Origin: Methylobacterium sp. J-088
Lineage (GTDB): Bacteria > Pseudomonadota > Alphaproteobacteria > Rhizobiales > Beijerinckiaceae
Length of the DNA stretch: 64,000 bases
Direction: 5' to 3'
NCBI RefSeq assembly: GCF_022829295.1
Contig: NZ_JAKSYH010000260.1
Span: 62,001-126,000, forward strand
Shown: positions 1 through 8,041 of the stretch, piece after piece
Numbering within the stretch: the first letter of the stretch is position 1
Layout: the number at the start of each line of letters is the position of its first letter
Made by a program: the position numbers and the translations under genes
Notes under the pieces: model-generated
What the model saw: only the letters and a program-made list of their open reading frames with translations
Told to the model about the DNA's origin: nothing
The model's database searches: none

Positions 1-8
1 CGCTGCTC

Positions 9-1070
9 TCAGGCCTCCCAGACCTGACCAGGCCTGAGGGCCAGGAACCGCTCCGGCGGGAGGCCGGCGGCCCCGAGCGCTGCATTCAACGCCTCCACGG
101 GCCGCTCAATGCCCTCATCGGTGAGCTGGAACGTGCCCCAATGGTGTCCGAGCGCCTGCTCGGCGCCGAGGAGGCGGAAGGCCTGCACGGCCTCGGCAGG
201 GTCGACGTGTTGCGCGCGCATGAACCAGCGAGGCTCGTAGGCGCCGATCGGCAGGGTCGCCAGCCGCGGCGGCCCGAAGCGGGCGCGGATGTCCCGGAAC
301 AGGGCCCCATCGCCGAAGCCCGTGTCACCGACGTGATAATGCACGCCCCGGGACGAGGTGATCACGAAGGCGCACCACAGGGCCATCCGCCGATCCCGGA
401 CGCCCCGGGCCGACCAGTGGTTGGCCGGGGTCAGGTGAACCTGCAGCCCGTCGCCGAGATCGACCGACTGGCCCCAGTCGCGGGTCTCGACATGCATCGT
501 ATCGTCGAAGCCGCGCAGGATCGCGTCGTTGCCGAGCGGCGCGACGATGAGCGGCTGATGCGCCTGCCAGATTCGCGCGACGCTCGGCCCGTCGAGATGG
601 TCGTAATGGTTGTGGGTGATCAGCACCGCATCGATCGGCGGCAGGTCGGCGAAGGCGATGCCCGGCGGATTGACCCGCTTCGGTCCAGCGAAACGGACCG
701 GACTCGCGCGCTTGGCGAAGACCGGATCGATCAGGATATTCCGGCCCGCGACCTGGACGAGGTAGCTCGCGTGGCCGATCAGCACGACCCGCAGGCCGCC
801 GACGCGCTCGGGCGGCCGCTCCGCCGGAAAGGGGCTTGGGAAGTTCGTCGGCCAGGGCTCCCGGGCGCGCTTGGCCTGCCAGCGGATCACGTCGGGCAGC
901 GACTTGTCGGTCGCCTGGTCCGGCAGGAAGAAGCGCAGCCCGTCGAAATGGTCCGAGACCGGGCCGCGATAATAGGGGTTCCGTCCACGCCGGTGGGCGG
1001 CATAGCCGACGCCGCCGAGCGTCATCACCGTGGCCGCGCTCGCGACCGTAAGCAGGCTTCGCCGTTTCAT
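9..1070 (-). CDS. MBL-fold metallo-hydrolase (UlaG/NAPE-PLD-like), membrane- or Tat-anchored
   Basis: This 353-aa protein has the zinc-binding signature HNHYDHLD at residues 153-160. It is preceded by a GHASYLVQ strand near residue 100 and an ILIDPVF strand near 112, and a HVGDTGF segment follows near residue 246. This order is typical of the metallo-beta-lactamase family branch containing UlaG and N-acyl-phosphatidylethanolamine phospholipase D, which hydrolyse phosphodiester or lactone bonds. The first 25 residues (MKRRSLLTVASAATVMTLGG) form a basic, then hydrophobic export or anchor sequence, so the enzyme probably acts in the periplasm. The substrate cannot be named from sequence. The gene stands alone on the minus strand, 60 nt downstream of a DUF6894 gene. 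Confidence 0.85.
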   Translation of the reverse strand: MKRRSLLTVASAATVMTLGGVGYAAHRRGRNPYYRGPVSDHFDGLRFFLPDQATDKSLPDVIRWQAKRAREPWPTNFPSPFPAERPPERVGGLRVVLIGHASYLVQVAGRNILIDPVFAKRASPVRFAGPKRVNPPGIAFADLPPIDAVLITHNHYDHLDGPSVARIWQAHQPLIVAPLGNDAILRGFDDTMHVETRDWGQSVDLGDGLQVHLTPANHWSARGVRDRRMALWCAFVITSSRGVHYHVGDTGFGDGALFRDIRARFGPPRLATLPIGAYEPRWFMRAQHVDPAEAVQAFRLLGAEQALGHHWGTFQLTDEGIERPVEALNAALGAAGLPPERFLALRPGQVWEA

Positions 1071-1130
1071 ACCCCCGGAAATGGCGGGTGGCGCGCGCCG
1101 GTCAAGTTCTCCGCCTTGCGACGGCGAGCC

Positions 1131-1367
1131 TCAGTCCACCGCCTCGGCGGCCAGCGACAGGCGCGCCCGGAAGACGACCTTGCCGACGCCGTCGCGCACG
1201 CAGGCCACGTAATCCTGGCGCTCGACATCGGGCAGCATGTCGCGGGCGATGGCCGACATGATCCGGGTGACCTTGGCGCGGGCGGCCGGCAGGTCCGGCA
1301 GCTCGAAGCCGACGTCATCGCGGATCGGCTGCGAGCCGTCGTGAAGATCGATGAAGAAGCGAGGCAT
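1131..1367 (-). CDS. DUF6894 family small protein
   Basis: This 78-aa protein begins MPRFFIDLHDG, the start typical of the DUF6894 family, which is abundant and multi-copy in Methylobacterium and Bradyrhizobium. The fold is predicted to be small alpha/beta: a strand-like start, a D-D/E-xGFELPDL segment, and a helix rich in Ala and Arg that ends near residue 45. No catalytic residues are apparent and the function is unknown. The AT-rich tract at about 1405-1460 just upstream probably contains its promoter. Identification rests on the N-terminal pattern and length. Confidence 0.75.
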   Translation of the reverse strand: MPRFFIDLHDGSQPIRDDVGFELPDLPAARAKVTRIMSAIARDMLPDVERQDYVACVRDGVGKVVFRARLSLAAEAVD

Positions 1368-1689
1368 CGGCGCGAAGCGTCTCGAAAAGAGGTACTGCGC
1401 GGATATTACTGCTCTGTGTATGGTTAATAGGATCTTAAATTTGGATCTCGATTGATCTTACCGCGCATCCAATCCGCGGCTCGCCTTCACCTCGCGATGG
1501 GTTCTCAGATCCCCATAACCGGCTCGGATATGACGCGGGTTCAGTCGATTGCGGTCCGCGCGCCCTCCCCCGCAACGCGGGCTGCGGGCTTCACAGCTTT
1601 GCTGTCTCGCCAGAGCGCGCACGCCAGCCTGGAACTGCGCGGGTCCGTTCTCCGGTGCGAGAGATAAGGGGTGCCGGCCCGCGACGCGC
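1368..1689. other. Intergenic region, no gene supported
   Basis: These 322 nt lie between the DUF6894 gene and the Rieske oxygenase gene. The part at 1405-1460 is clearly more AT-rich than its surroundings and is the likely promoter region of the DUF6894 gene. The remainder contains short GC-rich self-complementary stretches near 1565-1610 but no convincing terminator and no open frame with coding character on either strand. Confidence 0.5.
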
Positions 1690-2790
1690 TCAGGAGCGCC
1701 AGCGCAGCTCCCTGCGCTCCAGCGGGTTCGTGAACGCGCGGTCGTCGCGACTCGCTTCCAGCGCTTCGCGCTTCAGGCGGAAATACCATTGCGACGGCAG
1801 GTCGCCCTGGCCGAACAGCACCATGGTCGGCTTGCGGTCGAGGCCGTCCTGCGCGTGCTGGAGCACCTGCTGGTCCTGGGTCAGGAACTGCCGCATCAAC
1901 GGGCGGGCGACCGGCTTGAGCAGGTTCAGCGTCGGCATGCTCCAGTAGAGGGCGTTGGTGAGCAGCGTCCGGTCCGGTGTCAGCGGCGTCGCGAAAGTGT
2001 AGTTCGCCACGCGCTTCTCGCCGGCACGGATCCGCTCAAGGCGCACGCCCGGCAGGCGGAACTCGATCTCGACCTCCGGCACGCCGCCGAGCAACCGGTA
2101 GACCGGGGAACTCGTCGTGGTGGCATGGCTCGTCATGACGAAGCCGTGGGGCACCGGCTGGAAGGTCTTCACCTTCTCGCGGAGCTGCTTCGAGGGCCGG
2201 AACCACCACGAATCGTGGACGAAGGCGACGTGGCCGGGATCGACGAGGCTCAGGGTCGTGAGATCGAAGGAAGCTTGGACCACGAGTTCGACCACCAGGG
2301 ATCCGGCGGGCGTGAAATCAAGCTCGGGCACAGCCGCGATATCGCGGCCAGCCGGGCCGATATGGGGGTTGACCCACAGGAAGCCGGCGCTCTCGCGGAT
2401 CGGGAAGCGCTGGACCTGGATGCGCGAGTAATCCGCGACGTCATGCTCCGACAGGGTCGGAACGTCGCGGCAGCGCCCATCCGTGCCGAAACGCCAGCCG
2501 TGGAACGGGCACATGAGCGTGTCGCCGTCGAACCGGCCCTTGGACAGGGCCATGCCACGGTGGGGGCAGCGATCCCGCAGCGCGAAGGCGGCACCGTCCG
2601 GAGCGCGGCCGAGCACGATCTGCTCGCCGTTCAGCTCCACCGCACGCAGACCCGCCTTGCCGCCGGCCTTGCTGAGGTTGCGGGACTGGCCGACGCAGTA
2701 CCACGCGTTCCCGAGCGGCTGGCGCATCGCGTCAGGATCGAGGGCGGCTTCGTCGGCGGGACGCAGCGGGTTGGTGAAGGGCGCGTTCAA
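1690..2790 (-). CDS. Rieske [2Fe-2S] aromatic ring-hydroxylating / demethylating oxygenase
   Basis: This 366-aa protein carries an N-terminal Rieske domain with ligands Cys75-x-His77 (CPHRG) and Cys94-x2-His97 (CPFHGW). The catalytic domain shows a VDPGHVAFVH segment of the H-x4-H type that ligates mononuclear iron. Length and layout fit the oxygenase subunit of vanillate O-demethylase-like or phenoxybenzoate dioxygenase-like enzymes. These act in the cytoplasm and need a separate ferredoxin or flavoprotein reductase. No reductase is next to it, so the electron donor must be encoded elsewhere. The substrate cannot be assigned. Confidence 0.88.
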   Translation of the reverse strand: MNAPFTNPLRPADEAALDPDAMRQPLGNAWYCVGQSRNLSKAGGKAGLRAVELNGEQIVLGRAPDGAAFALRDRCPHRGMALSKGRFDGDTLMCPFHGWRFGTDGRCRDVPTLSEHDVADYSRIQVQRFPIRESAGFLWVNPHIGPAGRDIAAVPELDFTPAGSLVVELVVQASFDLTTLSLVDPGHVAFVHDSWWFRPSKQLREKVKTFQPVPHGFVMTSHATTTSSPVYRLLGGVPEVEIEFRLPGVRLERIRAGEKRVANYTFATPLTPDRTLLTNALYWSMPTLNLLKPVARPLMRQFLTQDQQVLQHAQDGLDRKPTMVLFGQGDLPSQWYFRLKREALEASRDDRAFTNPLERRELRWRS

Positions 2791-2952
2791 GGCGGCTCGG
2801 GCTGCGGGCGTGACAACCCCGTCTTACGCCCGCCGGCCGGTGCGGGAAAGTACGGGCCCGTAAAGCCCAGATTTCGGGAGGACAAACGGGCGCAGGCGCG
2901 GGGCTTCACAAGCCGCCTCGCACCGCCTACCTTCCGTTCATCCGCAACCAAC

Positions 2953-2969
2953 GAAAGGAGGTGATCCAG
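2953..2969 (+). promoter_or_regulatory. Extended 17-nt Shine-Dalgarno sequence
   Basis: The sequence GAAAGGAGGTGATCCAG is the exact reverse complement of the conserved end of alphaproteobacterial 16S rRNA (CTGGATCACCTCCTTTC). Its last G is the first base of the GTG start codon at 2969. An ordinary ribosome-binding site matches 4-7 of these bases, so this is exceptional. Very strong pairing of this kind usually slows initiation. It is the defining mark of the rreB-type tiny genes reported in alphaproteobacteria. Confidence 0.85.
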
Positions 2970-3040
2970 TGTCTCATTGTCATCAGCCGTGTGTCTCGGC
3001 TCATCGGACCTGGACCGTCGCCTCCGGCGTGTCGTTCTAA
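2969..3040 (+). CDS. Tiny 23-codon gene with extended SD (rreB/rreR-like)
   Basis: A GTG codon fused to the 17-nt Shine-Dalgarno opens a 23-codon frame ending in TAA at 3038-3040. The peptide begins (V)SHCHQPC and is rich in His, Cys and Ser. A strong hairpin terminator follows 60 nt later, so the unit would give a transcript of about 190 nt. A weak CTTCAC-17 nt-CTACCT box pair lies just upstream of 2940. This matches the architecture of rreB (Bradyrhizobiaceae) and rreR (Rhodobacterales), described as short mRNAs with GTG starts whose stability and weak translation are set by ribosome binding. The peptide function is unknown, and homology was judged by architecture, not alignment. Confidence 0.7.
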   Translation: MSHCHQPCVSAHRTWTVASGVSF

Positions 3041-3099
3041 GACGCGCTAGAGACCCGATCATCGGGACAGTTCCGCCGGACGACATGGTTCGGCAATGG

Positions 3100-3134
3100 A
3101 AGGGCCACCCTCGCGGGTGGCCCTTCGGCTTTTC
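3100..3134 (+). terminator. Rho-independent terminator of the tiny gene
   Basis: An 11-bp perfect stem (3100-3110 with 3115-3125) closes on the tetraloop TCGC and is followed by CGGCTTTTC. It lies 60 nt after the stop codon of the tiny gene and just before the convergent coiled-coil gene, whose stop codon starts at 3140. Confidence 0.85.
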
Positions 3135-3139
3135 AGGGC

Positions 3140-3706
3140 TCAGCGCTTCTGCATCTGGAACAGCGGCTGGGCCAAAGCTTCGGTCCGGGCACGCCACACG
3201 TCGCGCTCCTCCCGCAGGGCGTCACGCTCGGCCATCAGGGCGGAACGCTCGCCCGCGGCCCGCTCGCGCTCAGCCTGCGTCGCTGCGCGCTCGGTCTTGA
3301 AGCGCTCGCGCTCCGCGCGGATCTCCGCCTGTTCCGCCCGCAGATCGTCGAGGGAGCCGATCTCGTCCTGGATATGCGCGCGCAGGGTGCGGATCTCCTC
3401 GGCGAGGAGCGCCTGCAGCTGGTCCTGGTGCTCGGCCTCCAGGCGGAGCTTGGCCTTCAGCATCAGGTTCTCGGCCATCAGCTCGGAGATGTCGGCATCC
3501 TCGGTCTCGGCTGCCTGCGACGGCCCAGCGGGCGCCACGACCCGCGGCGACCACGCGGTCTCGGCGGCACCGGGGCCGGCCTTCTGGTCCGGGCGCGCTG
3601 CGTCAGCCGGGCTGTGGGTCTTCATCGCCGAGAGCCAGTCCCGAAGCGGCCCGGGCGCGGGGCGGCCGCTGGACTCGGGCGGCAGGGAGCGGGCGGGTTC
3701 CGACAT
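3140..3706 (-). CDS. Coiled-coil protein of unknown function
   Basis: I place the start at the ATG at 3706 (MSEPARSLPPES), which has AGGAC about nine bases upstream. The longer open frame to 3901 has no coding character there. The 188-aa product has a Pro/Ala-rich first third (residues 1-75). From about residue 78 to 175 it is a nearly continuous charged heptad region rich in Glu, Arg and Ala, predicted to form a long coiled coil. There is no signal peptide or membrane segment. It may be a structural or scaffolding protein, but no family is recognised. Confidence 0.65.
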   Translation of the reverse strand: MSEPARSLPPESSGRPAPGPLRDWLSAMKTHSPADAARPDQKAGPGAAETAWSPRVVAPAGPSQAAETEDADISELMAENLMLKAKLRLEAEHQDQLQALLAEEIRTLRAHIQDEIGSLDDLRAEQAEIRAERERFKTERAATQAERERAAGERSALMAERDALREERDVWRARTEALAQPLFQMQKR

Positions 3707-3984
3707 GGGGCGGCGTCCTGAACGAATTCGCCTCGTAGACAATCGGAACATGCTTAACGATCGGTAAAGGTGGCAGTGGCCACGACGGGAGCCGCAACCC
3801 GGAAATTGACTTTCCGCGCCATCGCGGCTACGCCACGCGCTCCCGATCCTTCGCAGATCGACCGATGCCAAGCCGACCGGTCCCGTGAGACCGGAGGTCA
3901 ACGCCCGACAGCGCGTGTGCGCCCTCGGGCGCGATAGGTGTTGGCCGATGTGCGGTGACGGGATCCGCCGGCCGAGGCACCCCC

Positions 3985-4203
3985 ATGACGCGAGATCAAG
4001 AAGCGTTGAAGATCGAGGACGCGATCAACGAGATCTGCCCGTGGTCGGGCAAGCCGATCTCGGCCGACTCGTTGACGCTCTACAACGGTGCCGTGGTGGG
4101 CTTCTGCAACCCGGATTGCCGAGACAAATTCGCCAAGGCTGTCCGCGGCTTCGAGGCCGATCTCCAGGCGCGCCGGGTCGAGCGCGCCGGGCTCGAACAG
4201 TAA
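3985..4203 (+). CDS. Small Cys-rich YHS/TRASH-like metal-binding protein
   Basis: This 72-aa protein contains CPWSGKPIS and, about 20 residues later, FCNPDCRDKFAKAV. That spacing is typical of the small YHS/TRASH-like zinc or heavy-metal binding folds. The ATG at 3985 is preceded by GAGG at a suitable distance, while a GTG-type start at 3955 would add ten residues without coding character. It lies 15 nt upstream of ffh and may be cotranscribed with it. Related small proteins are sometimes annotated as glutathione S-transferase, which the length does not support. Confidence 0.65.
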   Translation: MTRDQEALKIEDAINEICPWSGKPISADSLTLYNGAVVGFCNPDCRDKFAKAVRGFEADLQARRVERAGLEQ

Positions 4204-4218
4204 GCGCGGGTTCAGAGC

Positions 4219-5796
4219 ATGTTCGAAGGCCTGTCCGATCGCCTCTCCGGCATCCTCTCGGGGCTCACCCGCCGCGGTGCGCTCACCGAGGCCGACGTCA
4301 CCGCCGCCATGCGCGAGGTGCGCCGTGCCCTGCTGGAGGCCGACGTCGCCCTCGAAGTGGTGCGCGGCTTCACCGACAAGGTGAAGGAAAAGGCGGTCGG
4401 CGCCGTCGTGCTCAAATCGGTGACGCCCGGCCAGATGGTCGTGAAGATCGTCAACGACGAGCTGGTGGCGATGCTCGGTACCGATGCCGAGACCGTCGAC
4501 CTCAACGCCCCCGCCCCGGTGCCGATCCTGATGGTCGGCCTGCAGGGCTCGGGCAAGACCACCACCACCGCCAAGATCGCCCGGCGCCTCTCCGATCGCG
4601 AGAAGCGCAAGGTGCTGCTCGCCTCCCTCGACACGCGCCGCCCAGCCGCGATGGAGCAGCTCGCGGTGCTGGCCAAGCAGGTCGGCGTCGAGAGCCTACC
4701 GATCGTGGCCGGTCAGTCCGCGGTGCAGATCGCCAAGCGCGCCATGGAGGCGGCCCGACTCGGCGGCTTCGACGTGGTCATGCTCGACACCGCCGGCCGC
4801 ACCACCGTGGACGAGGCCCTGATGGCCGAGGCCGCCGAGGTGAAGGCCGCGACGCGGCCCCACGAGGTGCTGCTGGTCGCCGACGCGCTCACCGGCCAGG
4901 ACGCGGTCAACACCGCTCGGGCCTTCGACGAGCGGCTGGGTGTCACCGGCATCGTACTGACCCGGATGGACGGCGATTCTCGCGGCGGCGCGGCGCTCTC
5001 CATGCGCGCCGTCACCGGCAAGCCGATCAAGCTCGTCGGCGTCGGCGAGAAGGTCGACGCGCTCGAGGAGTTCCACCCGTCCCGCGTCGCCAACCGCATC
5101 CTCGGCATGGGCGACATCGTCTCGCTGGTCGAGAAGGCGGCCGAGACCATCGACCACGAGCAGGCGCTCCGCACCGCGGAGAAGATGCGCAAGGGCAAGT
5201 TCGATCTCGAAGACCTGTCCATGCAGCTCGCCCAGATGGAGAAGATGGGCGGCATCGGCGGCCTGATGGGTATGCTGCCCGGGATGGGCGCGATCAAGAA
5301 GCAGGTCGAGGGCGCCAACCTCGACGAGAAGATGTTCAAGCGCCAGCGGGCGATCATCTCGTCCATGACTCCGCAGGAGCGCAAGAACCCCGATCTGCTC
5401 AAGAACAGCCGCAAGAAGCGCATCGCGGCGGGCTCGGGCGTCGACGTCTCGGAGATCAACAAGCTCCTGAAGATGCACCGGACCATGGCCGACATGATGA
5501 AGGCGATGGGCTCCGGAAAACGCGGGATCGGGCAGGCGCTCGGCTCGATGTTCGGGCTCGGTGGTGGCGGGATGGGCGGTGGCGGGATGGGCGGCGGCAT
5601 GCCCGGCCTGCCCCCCGGCATGCCGGAGCCGACGCCGGAGCAGATCGCCCAGATCGAGAAGCAGTTCGGCGGCAAGCTGCCGCCGATGCCGCCGGGCCTC
5701 GGCGGGGGCGGCATGCCCAAGATGCCGGGGCTTCCGGGCCTGGGCGGTCCGAAGCTGCCGGGTCTCGGTGGGTTCATGCCTGGGAAGAAGAAATGA
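4219..5796 (+). CDS. ffh: Signal recognition particle protein Ffh (SRP54)
   Basis: This 525-aa GTPase binds signal sequences of nascent membrane proteins together with SRP RNA and delivers them to FtsY. The N domain occupies residues 1-90. The G domain has the P-loop GLQGSGKTTTT at 108-118, then DTRRPAA, DTAGR and TRMDGD motifs. The M domain follows from about 300 with the RKNPDLLKNSRKKRIAAGSG segment that binds 4.5S RNA. The last 75 residues form a Gly/Met/Pro-rich tail, longer than in many homologues but common in Methylobacterium. The stop overlaps the next start (ATGA). Confidence 0.97.
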   Translation: MFEGLSDRLSGILSGLTRRGALTEADVTAAMREVRRALLEADVALEVVRGFTDKVKEKAVGAVVLKSVTPGQMVVKIVNDELVAMLGTDAETVDLNAPAPVPILMVGLQGSGKTTTTAKIARRLSDREKRKVLLASLDTRRPAAMEQLAVLAKQVGVESLPIVAGQSAVQIAKRAMEAARLGGFDVVMLDTAGRTTVDEALMAEAAEVKAATRPHEVLLVADALTGQDAVNTARAFDERLGVTGIVLTRMDGDSRGGAALSMRAVTGKPIKLVGVGEKVDALEEFHPSRVANRILGMGDIVSLVEKAAETIDHEQALRTAEKMRKGKFDLEDLSMQLAQMEKMGGIGGLMGMLPGMGAIKKQVEGANLDEKMFKRQRAIISSMTPQERKNPDLLKNSRKKRIAAGSGVDVSEINKLLKMHRTMADMMKAMGSGKRGIGQALGSMFGLGGGGMGGGGMGGGMPGLPPGMPEPTPEQIAQIEKQFGGKLPPMPPGLGGGGMPKMPGLPGLGGPKLPGLGGFMPGKKK

Positions 5797-6125
5797 ACGT
5801 GCTCGCGGCGCAAGCCGTCGATCCCGAACTCGCGCGCCTGCGCGACAGCATCGACAACTTCGATGCCGCGCTCATCCATCTTCTCGCGGAGCGCTTCCGC
5901 TGCACGCAGCGGGTCGGCGAGCTCAAGGCCCGAAAGGGGATCCCCCCTTCCGATCCGGACCGGGAGGCCCGTCAGGTCGCCCGGCTCCGCAAACTCGCGG
6001 TCGATGCCAATCTCGACCCCGATTTCGCCGAGAAGTTTCTGGCCTTCGTGGTCAAGGAAGTCATCCGGCACCACCAATCGATCAAGGCGGACCACGAATC
6101 CCAGATCGAACAACAGCGAAAGTAG
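5793..6125 (+). CDS. Chorismate mutase (AroQ type)
   Basis: This 110-aa all-helical protein converts chorismate to prephenate for Phe/Tyr synthesis. It shows the AroQ pattern: an N-terminal helix with [20 protein letters not shown], then [10 protein letters not shown] and a C-terminal helix ending KEVIRHH. The ATG at 5793 overlaps the ffh stop by four bases, so translation is probably coupled. The length matches monofunctional AroQ proteins. pheA, the next step for phenylalanine, is at 41737 in this window. Confidence 0.9.
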   Translation: MNVLAAQAVDPELARLRDSIDNFDAALIHLLAERFRCTQRVGELKARKGIPPSDPDREARQVARLRKLAVDANLDPDFAEKFLAFVVKEVIRHHQSIKADHESQIEQQRK

Positions 6126-6132
6126 TCAGACC

Positions 6133-6495
6133 ATGGCCCTCAAGATCCGTCTCACCCGCGGCGGCGCCAAGAAGCGCCCCTACTACCGCATCGTCGTCGC
6201 CGACGCCCGCGCCCCGCGCGATGGCCGCTTCATCGACAAGGTCGGCGCCTACGACCCGATGAAGGCCAAGGACGATCCGGCCCGCATCGTGCTCGACAAC
6301 GAGAAGATCCAGAGCTGGCTCGCCAAGGGCGCGCAGCCGACCGACCGGGTCCTGCGCTTCCTCGATCAGGCCGGCCTTGCCAAGCGCCCGACGCGCAACA
6401 ACCCGCAAAAGGCGGAGCCGGGCGAGAAGGCCAAGGAGCGCGCCGCCAAGCGTGCCGAGAAGGCCGCCGCACCCGCCGAGGACGCTGCGGCGTAA
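6133..6495 (+). CDS. rpsP: 30S ribosomal protein S16
   Basis: This 120-aa protein begins [20 protein letters not shown] and contains [18 protein letters not shown] and a QPTDRV segment, all typical of S16. The first 85 residues form the conserved core. The last 35 are a Lys/Ala/Glu-rich extension of a kind common in alphaproteobacterial S16. It follows chorismate mutase by 7 nt and precedes rimM by 11 nt, as part of the ffh-rpsP-rimM transcription unit. The ATG at 6133 is the only start that preserves the S16 N-terminus. Confidence 0.97.
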   Translation: MALKIRLTRGGAKKRPYYRIVVADARAPRDGRFIDKVGAYDPMKAKDDPARIVLDNEKIQSWLAKGAQPTDRVLRFLDQAGLAKRPTRNNPQKAEPGEKAKERAAKRAEKAAAPAEDAAA

Positions 6496-6506
6496 GGCGC
6501 TTCACC

Positions 6507-7196
6507 ATGGCGCGCCGCCCCGCAGGTCCCTCCCCCCGCGACGGCGGCCGCCGGAGCCGCGTAAACGCGGCGATCGGCGCGATTGCGCTCGACGCCGCGA
6601 CTTCGCCCAAGGCGCCGGCCGCGAAGCCGGCCGCCCCGCCCGATGATTCGAACCTCGTCCTGTTGGGCGAGTTCGGGCGGGCACATGGGCTCACCGGTGA
6701 GGTCCGCCTCAAATCCTACACGGCCGAGCCGCGGGCGATCGCCAGCTATGGCGCTCTGCTGACCGCGGACGGGCGCAGCCTGACGCTCGCCGAGGTGCGC
6801 ATCGCCCCCGGCACATCCCCCGACATGCTGATTGCCCGGGTGACGGGTGTTTCCGGCCGGACTGCGGCCGAGGCGCTGAATCGCGTCGCCCTGTTCATTC
6901 CGCGCGATCGCCTGAGCGCCCCCGAGGACGAGGACGAGGTCTATGCCGCCGATCTGATCGGCGCCACGGCTTTGGACGAAGCCGGCACAGTCATCGGGAC
7001 AATCGTGGCCGTCCCGAATTACGGCGGCGGCGACCTTCTGGAATTGCGCCCGCCGAACGGCGGCGCGACGGCGCTCCTCCCCTTCACCAAGGCATTCGTG
7101 CCGGTGCTCGACGTGGCGCAACGCCGCGTCACCGTGGTGGCGCCGGACGATCTGTTCGCGCCGCCGGGCGAGAAGCCGACCGACGATCCGGGCTGA
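6507..7196 (+). CDS. rimM: 16S rRNA processing protein RimM
   Basis: RimM assists maturation of the 30S head and binds S19. The domain begins near residue 48 ([20 protein letters not shown]) and is followed by a C-terminal PRC-barrel containing [11 protein letters not shown] and [16 protein letters not shown] 45-residue Ala/Pro/Arg-rich leader precedes the domain. The start at 6507 has AAGG about ten bases upstream, but an internal GTG at about 6558 is also possible. The gene lies directly after rpsP. The usual next gene, trmD, is displaced by two genes on the opposite strand. Confidence 0.92.
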   Translation: MARRPAGPSPRDGGRRSRVNAAIGAIALDAATSPKAPAAKPAAPPDDSNLVLLGEFGRAHGLTGEVRLKSYTAEPRAIASYGALLTADGRSLTLAEVRIAPGTSPDMLIARVTGVSGRTAAEALNRVALFIPRDRLSAPEDEDEVYAADLIGATALDEAGTVIGTIVAVPNYGGGDLLELRPPNGGATALLPFTKAFVPVLDVAQRRVTVVAPDDLFAPPGEKPTDDPG

Positions 7197-7249
7197 TCTC
7201 GCAGCAGGTGTTCCGTCGAAAAACCGGCAGCCACTCCCGCGGACCCTGC

Positions 7250-8041
7250 TCAGGGCGCCGGCGCCACCACGGCGGCCCGGGCGATCACCAGCGGCTCTGC
7301 GCTCATCGCCAGCGGCCCGTCGAAGGGGCGCTCGTGCAGGGCGATCAGGCCGAGGGTGGTGACCATCGCCAACGAGAAGGTCGTCAGCACCGTCGCCTGG
7401 GCGGCCGGGTGCTCCGTGTGGACGAGCCCCAGGGCCACCAGGGTGAGCGCCGCCAGGATCAGCAGGGTAAGCCACTTGGTGCCGTCGCTCGCGGTCTGGC
7501 TCAGCGCCAGCCGTTCGCCGCGGTCACCCCGCAGAGCCATGGCGGCGCTGAGAAGGGCAGCATGGGTCGGCGCGCCCGCCTCCGTGGTGATCTTCGGATC
7601 GGACACCGTCTCCAAGAGCCGCCGCAACCCGGCCCCGGCTTCCGGGGCGTAGCCGCCCTCGCTCATCCGTGGCCATTCCCGCTCGATCACCGCGTCGAGA
7701 TAGGCCGCCAGCGCCGACCGGATGTTGCGCATGTCGGAGGCCGAGGCGAGGCTGAGATCGTAGAGCGCCAGGGCGTCGGCGCGCTCGGCCTGGAGGGCGC
7801 GGGAGGCCGCGCGCTGACGCTCCCAGGCATCGTTGGCCACGAAGCCGGTCAATAGGGCGAGCAGGGTCGCGAGCGCGGTGAAGTAGGTGGGCACCATGCC
7901 GGCACCGAGGCGGCGCATCATCGGACGCGTGCGGCGCAGGTGCGAGAGCCCGTACAGGATCACGCCGAGGACGCCGAACAGCAGGGCCAGCACCGCGAAG
8001 ATCGCCCAGAGGGGTTGGTCGAGCCAGAGTCCGAGGAGCAT
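7250..8041 (-). CDS. DUF4239 (bestrophin-like domain) membrane protein
   Basis: This 263-aa protein starting MLLGLWLDQPLWAIF has four hydrophobic segments at about residues 8-30, 44-66, 190-208 and 214-235. A soluble helical region containing NDAWERQRAAS and RNIRSALAAYLD lies between the pairs. This is the DUF4239 pattern, a bestrophin-like domain of unknown function possibly related to ion conductance. I chose the ATG at 8041 because the upstream frame encodes the tail of the neighbouring methyltransferase. It sits convergently against rimM (53-nt gap) and interrupts the rimM-trmD order. Confidence 0.8.
   Translation of the reverse strand: MLLGLWLDQPLWAIFAVLALLFGVLGVILYGLSHLRRTRPMMRRLGAGMVPTYFTALATLLALLTGFVANDAWERQRAASRALQAERADALALYDLSLASASDMRNIRSALAAYLDAVIEREWPRMSEGGYAPEAGAGLRRLLETVSDPKITTEAGAPTHAALLSAAMALRGDRGERLALSQTASDGTKWLTLLILAALTLVALGLVHTEHPAAQATVLTTFSLAMVTTLGLIALHERPFDGPLAMSAEPLVIARAAVVAPAP

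Noticed and set aside
2953-2969. Fragment of a 16S rRNA gene
   Set aside because: The sequence is the complement of the 16S 3' end and directly precedes a start codon. No other rRNA sequence flanks it.
2787-3197. A 136-aa minus-strand frame antisense to the tiny extended-SD gene
   Set aside because: It runs through the terminator hairpin and lacks a ribosome-binding site and family character.
3885-6125. A 746-aa open frame covering ffh and chorismate mutase
   Set aside because: Only its last 110 codons (from 5793) are coding, as chorismate mutase. The rest is the wrong frame of ffh.
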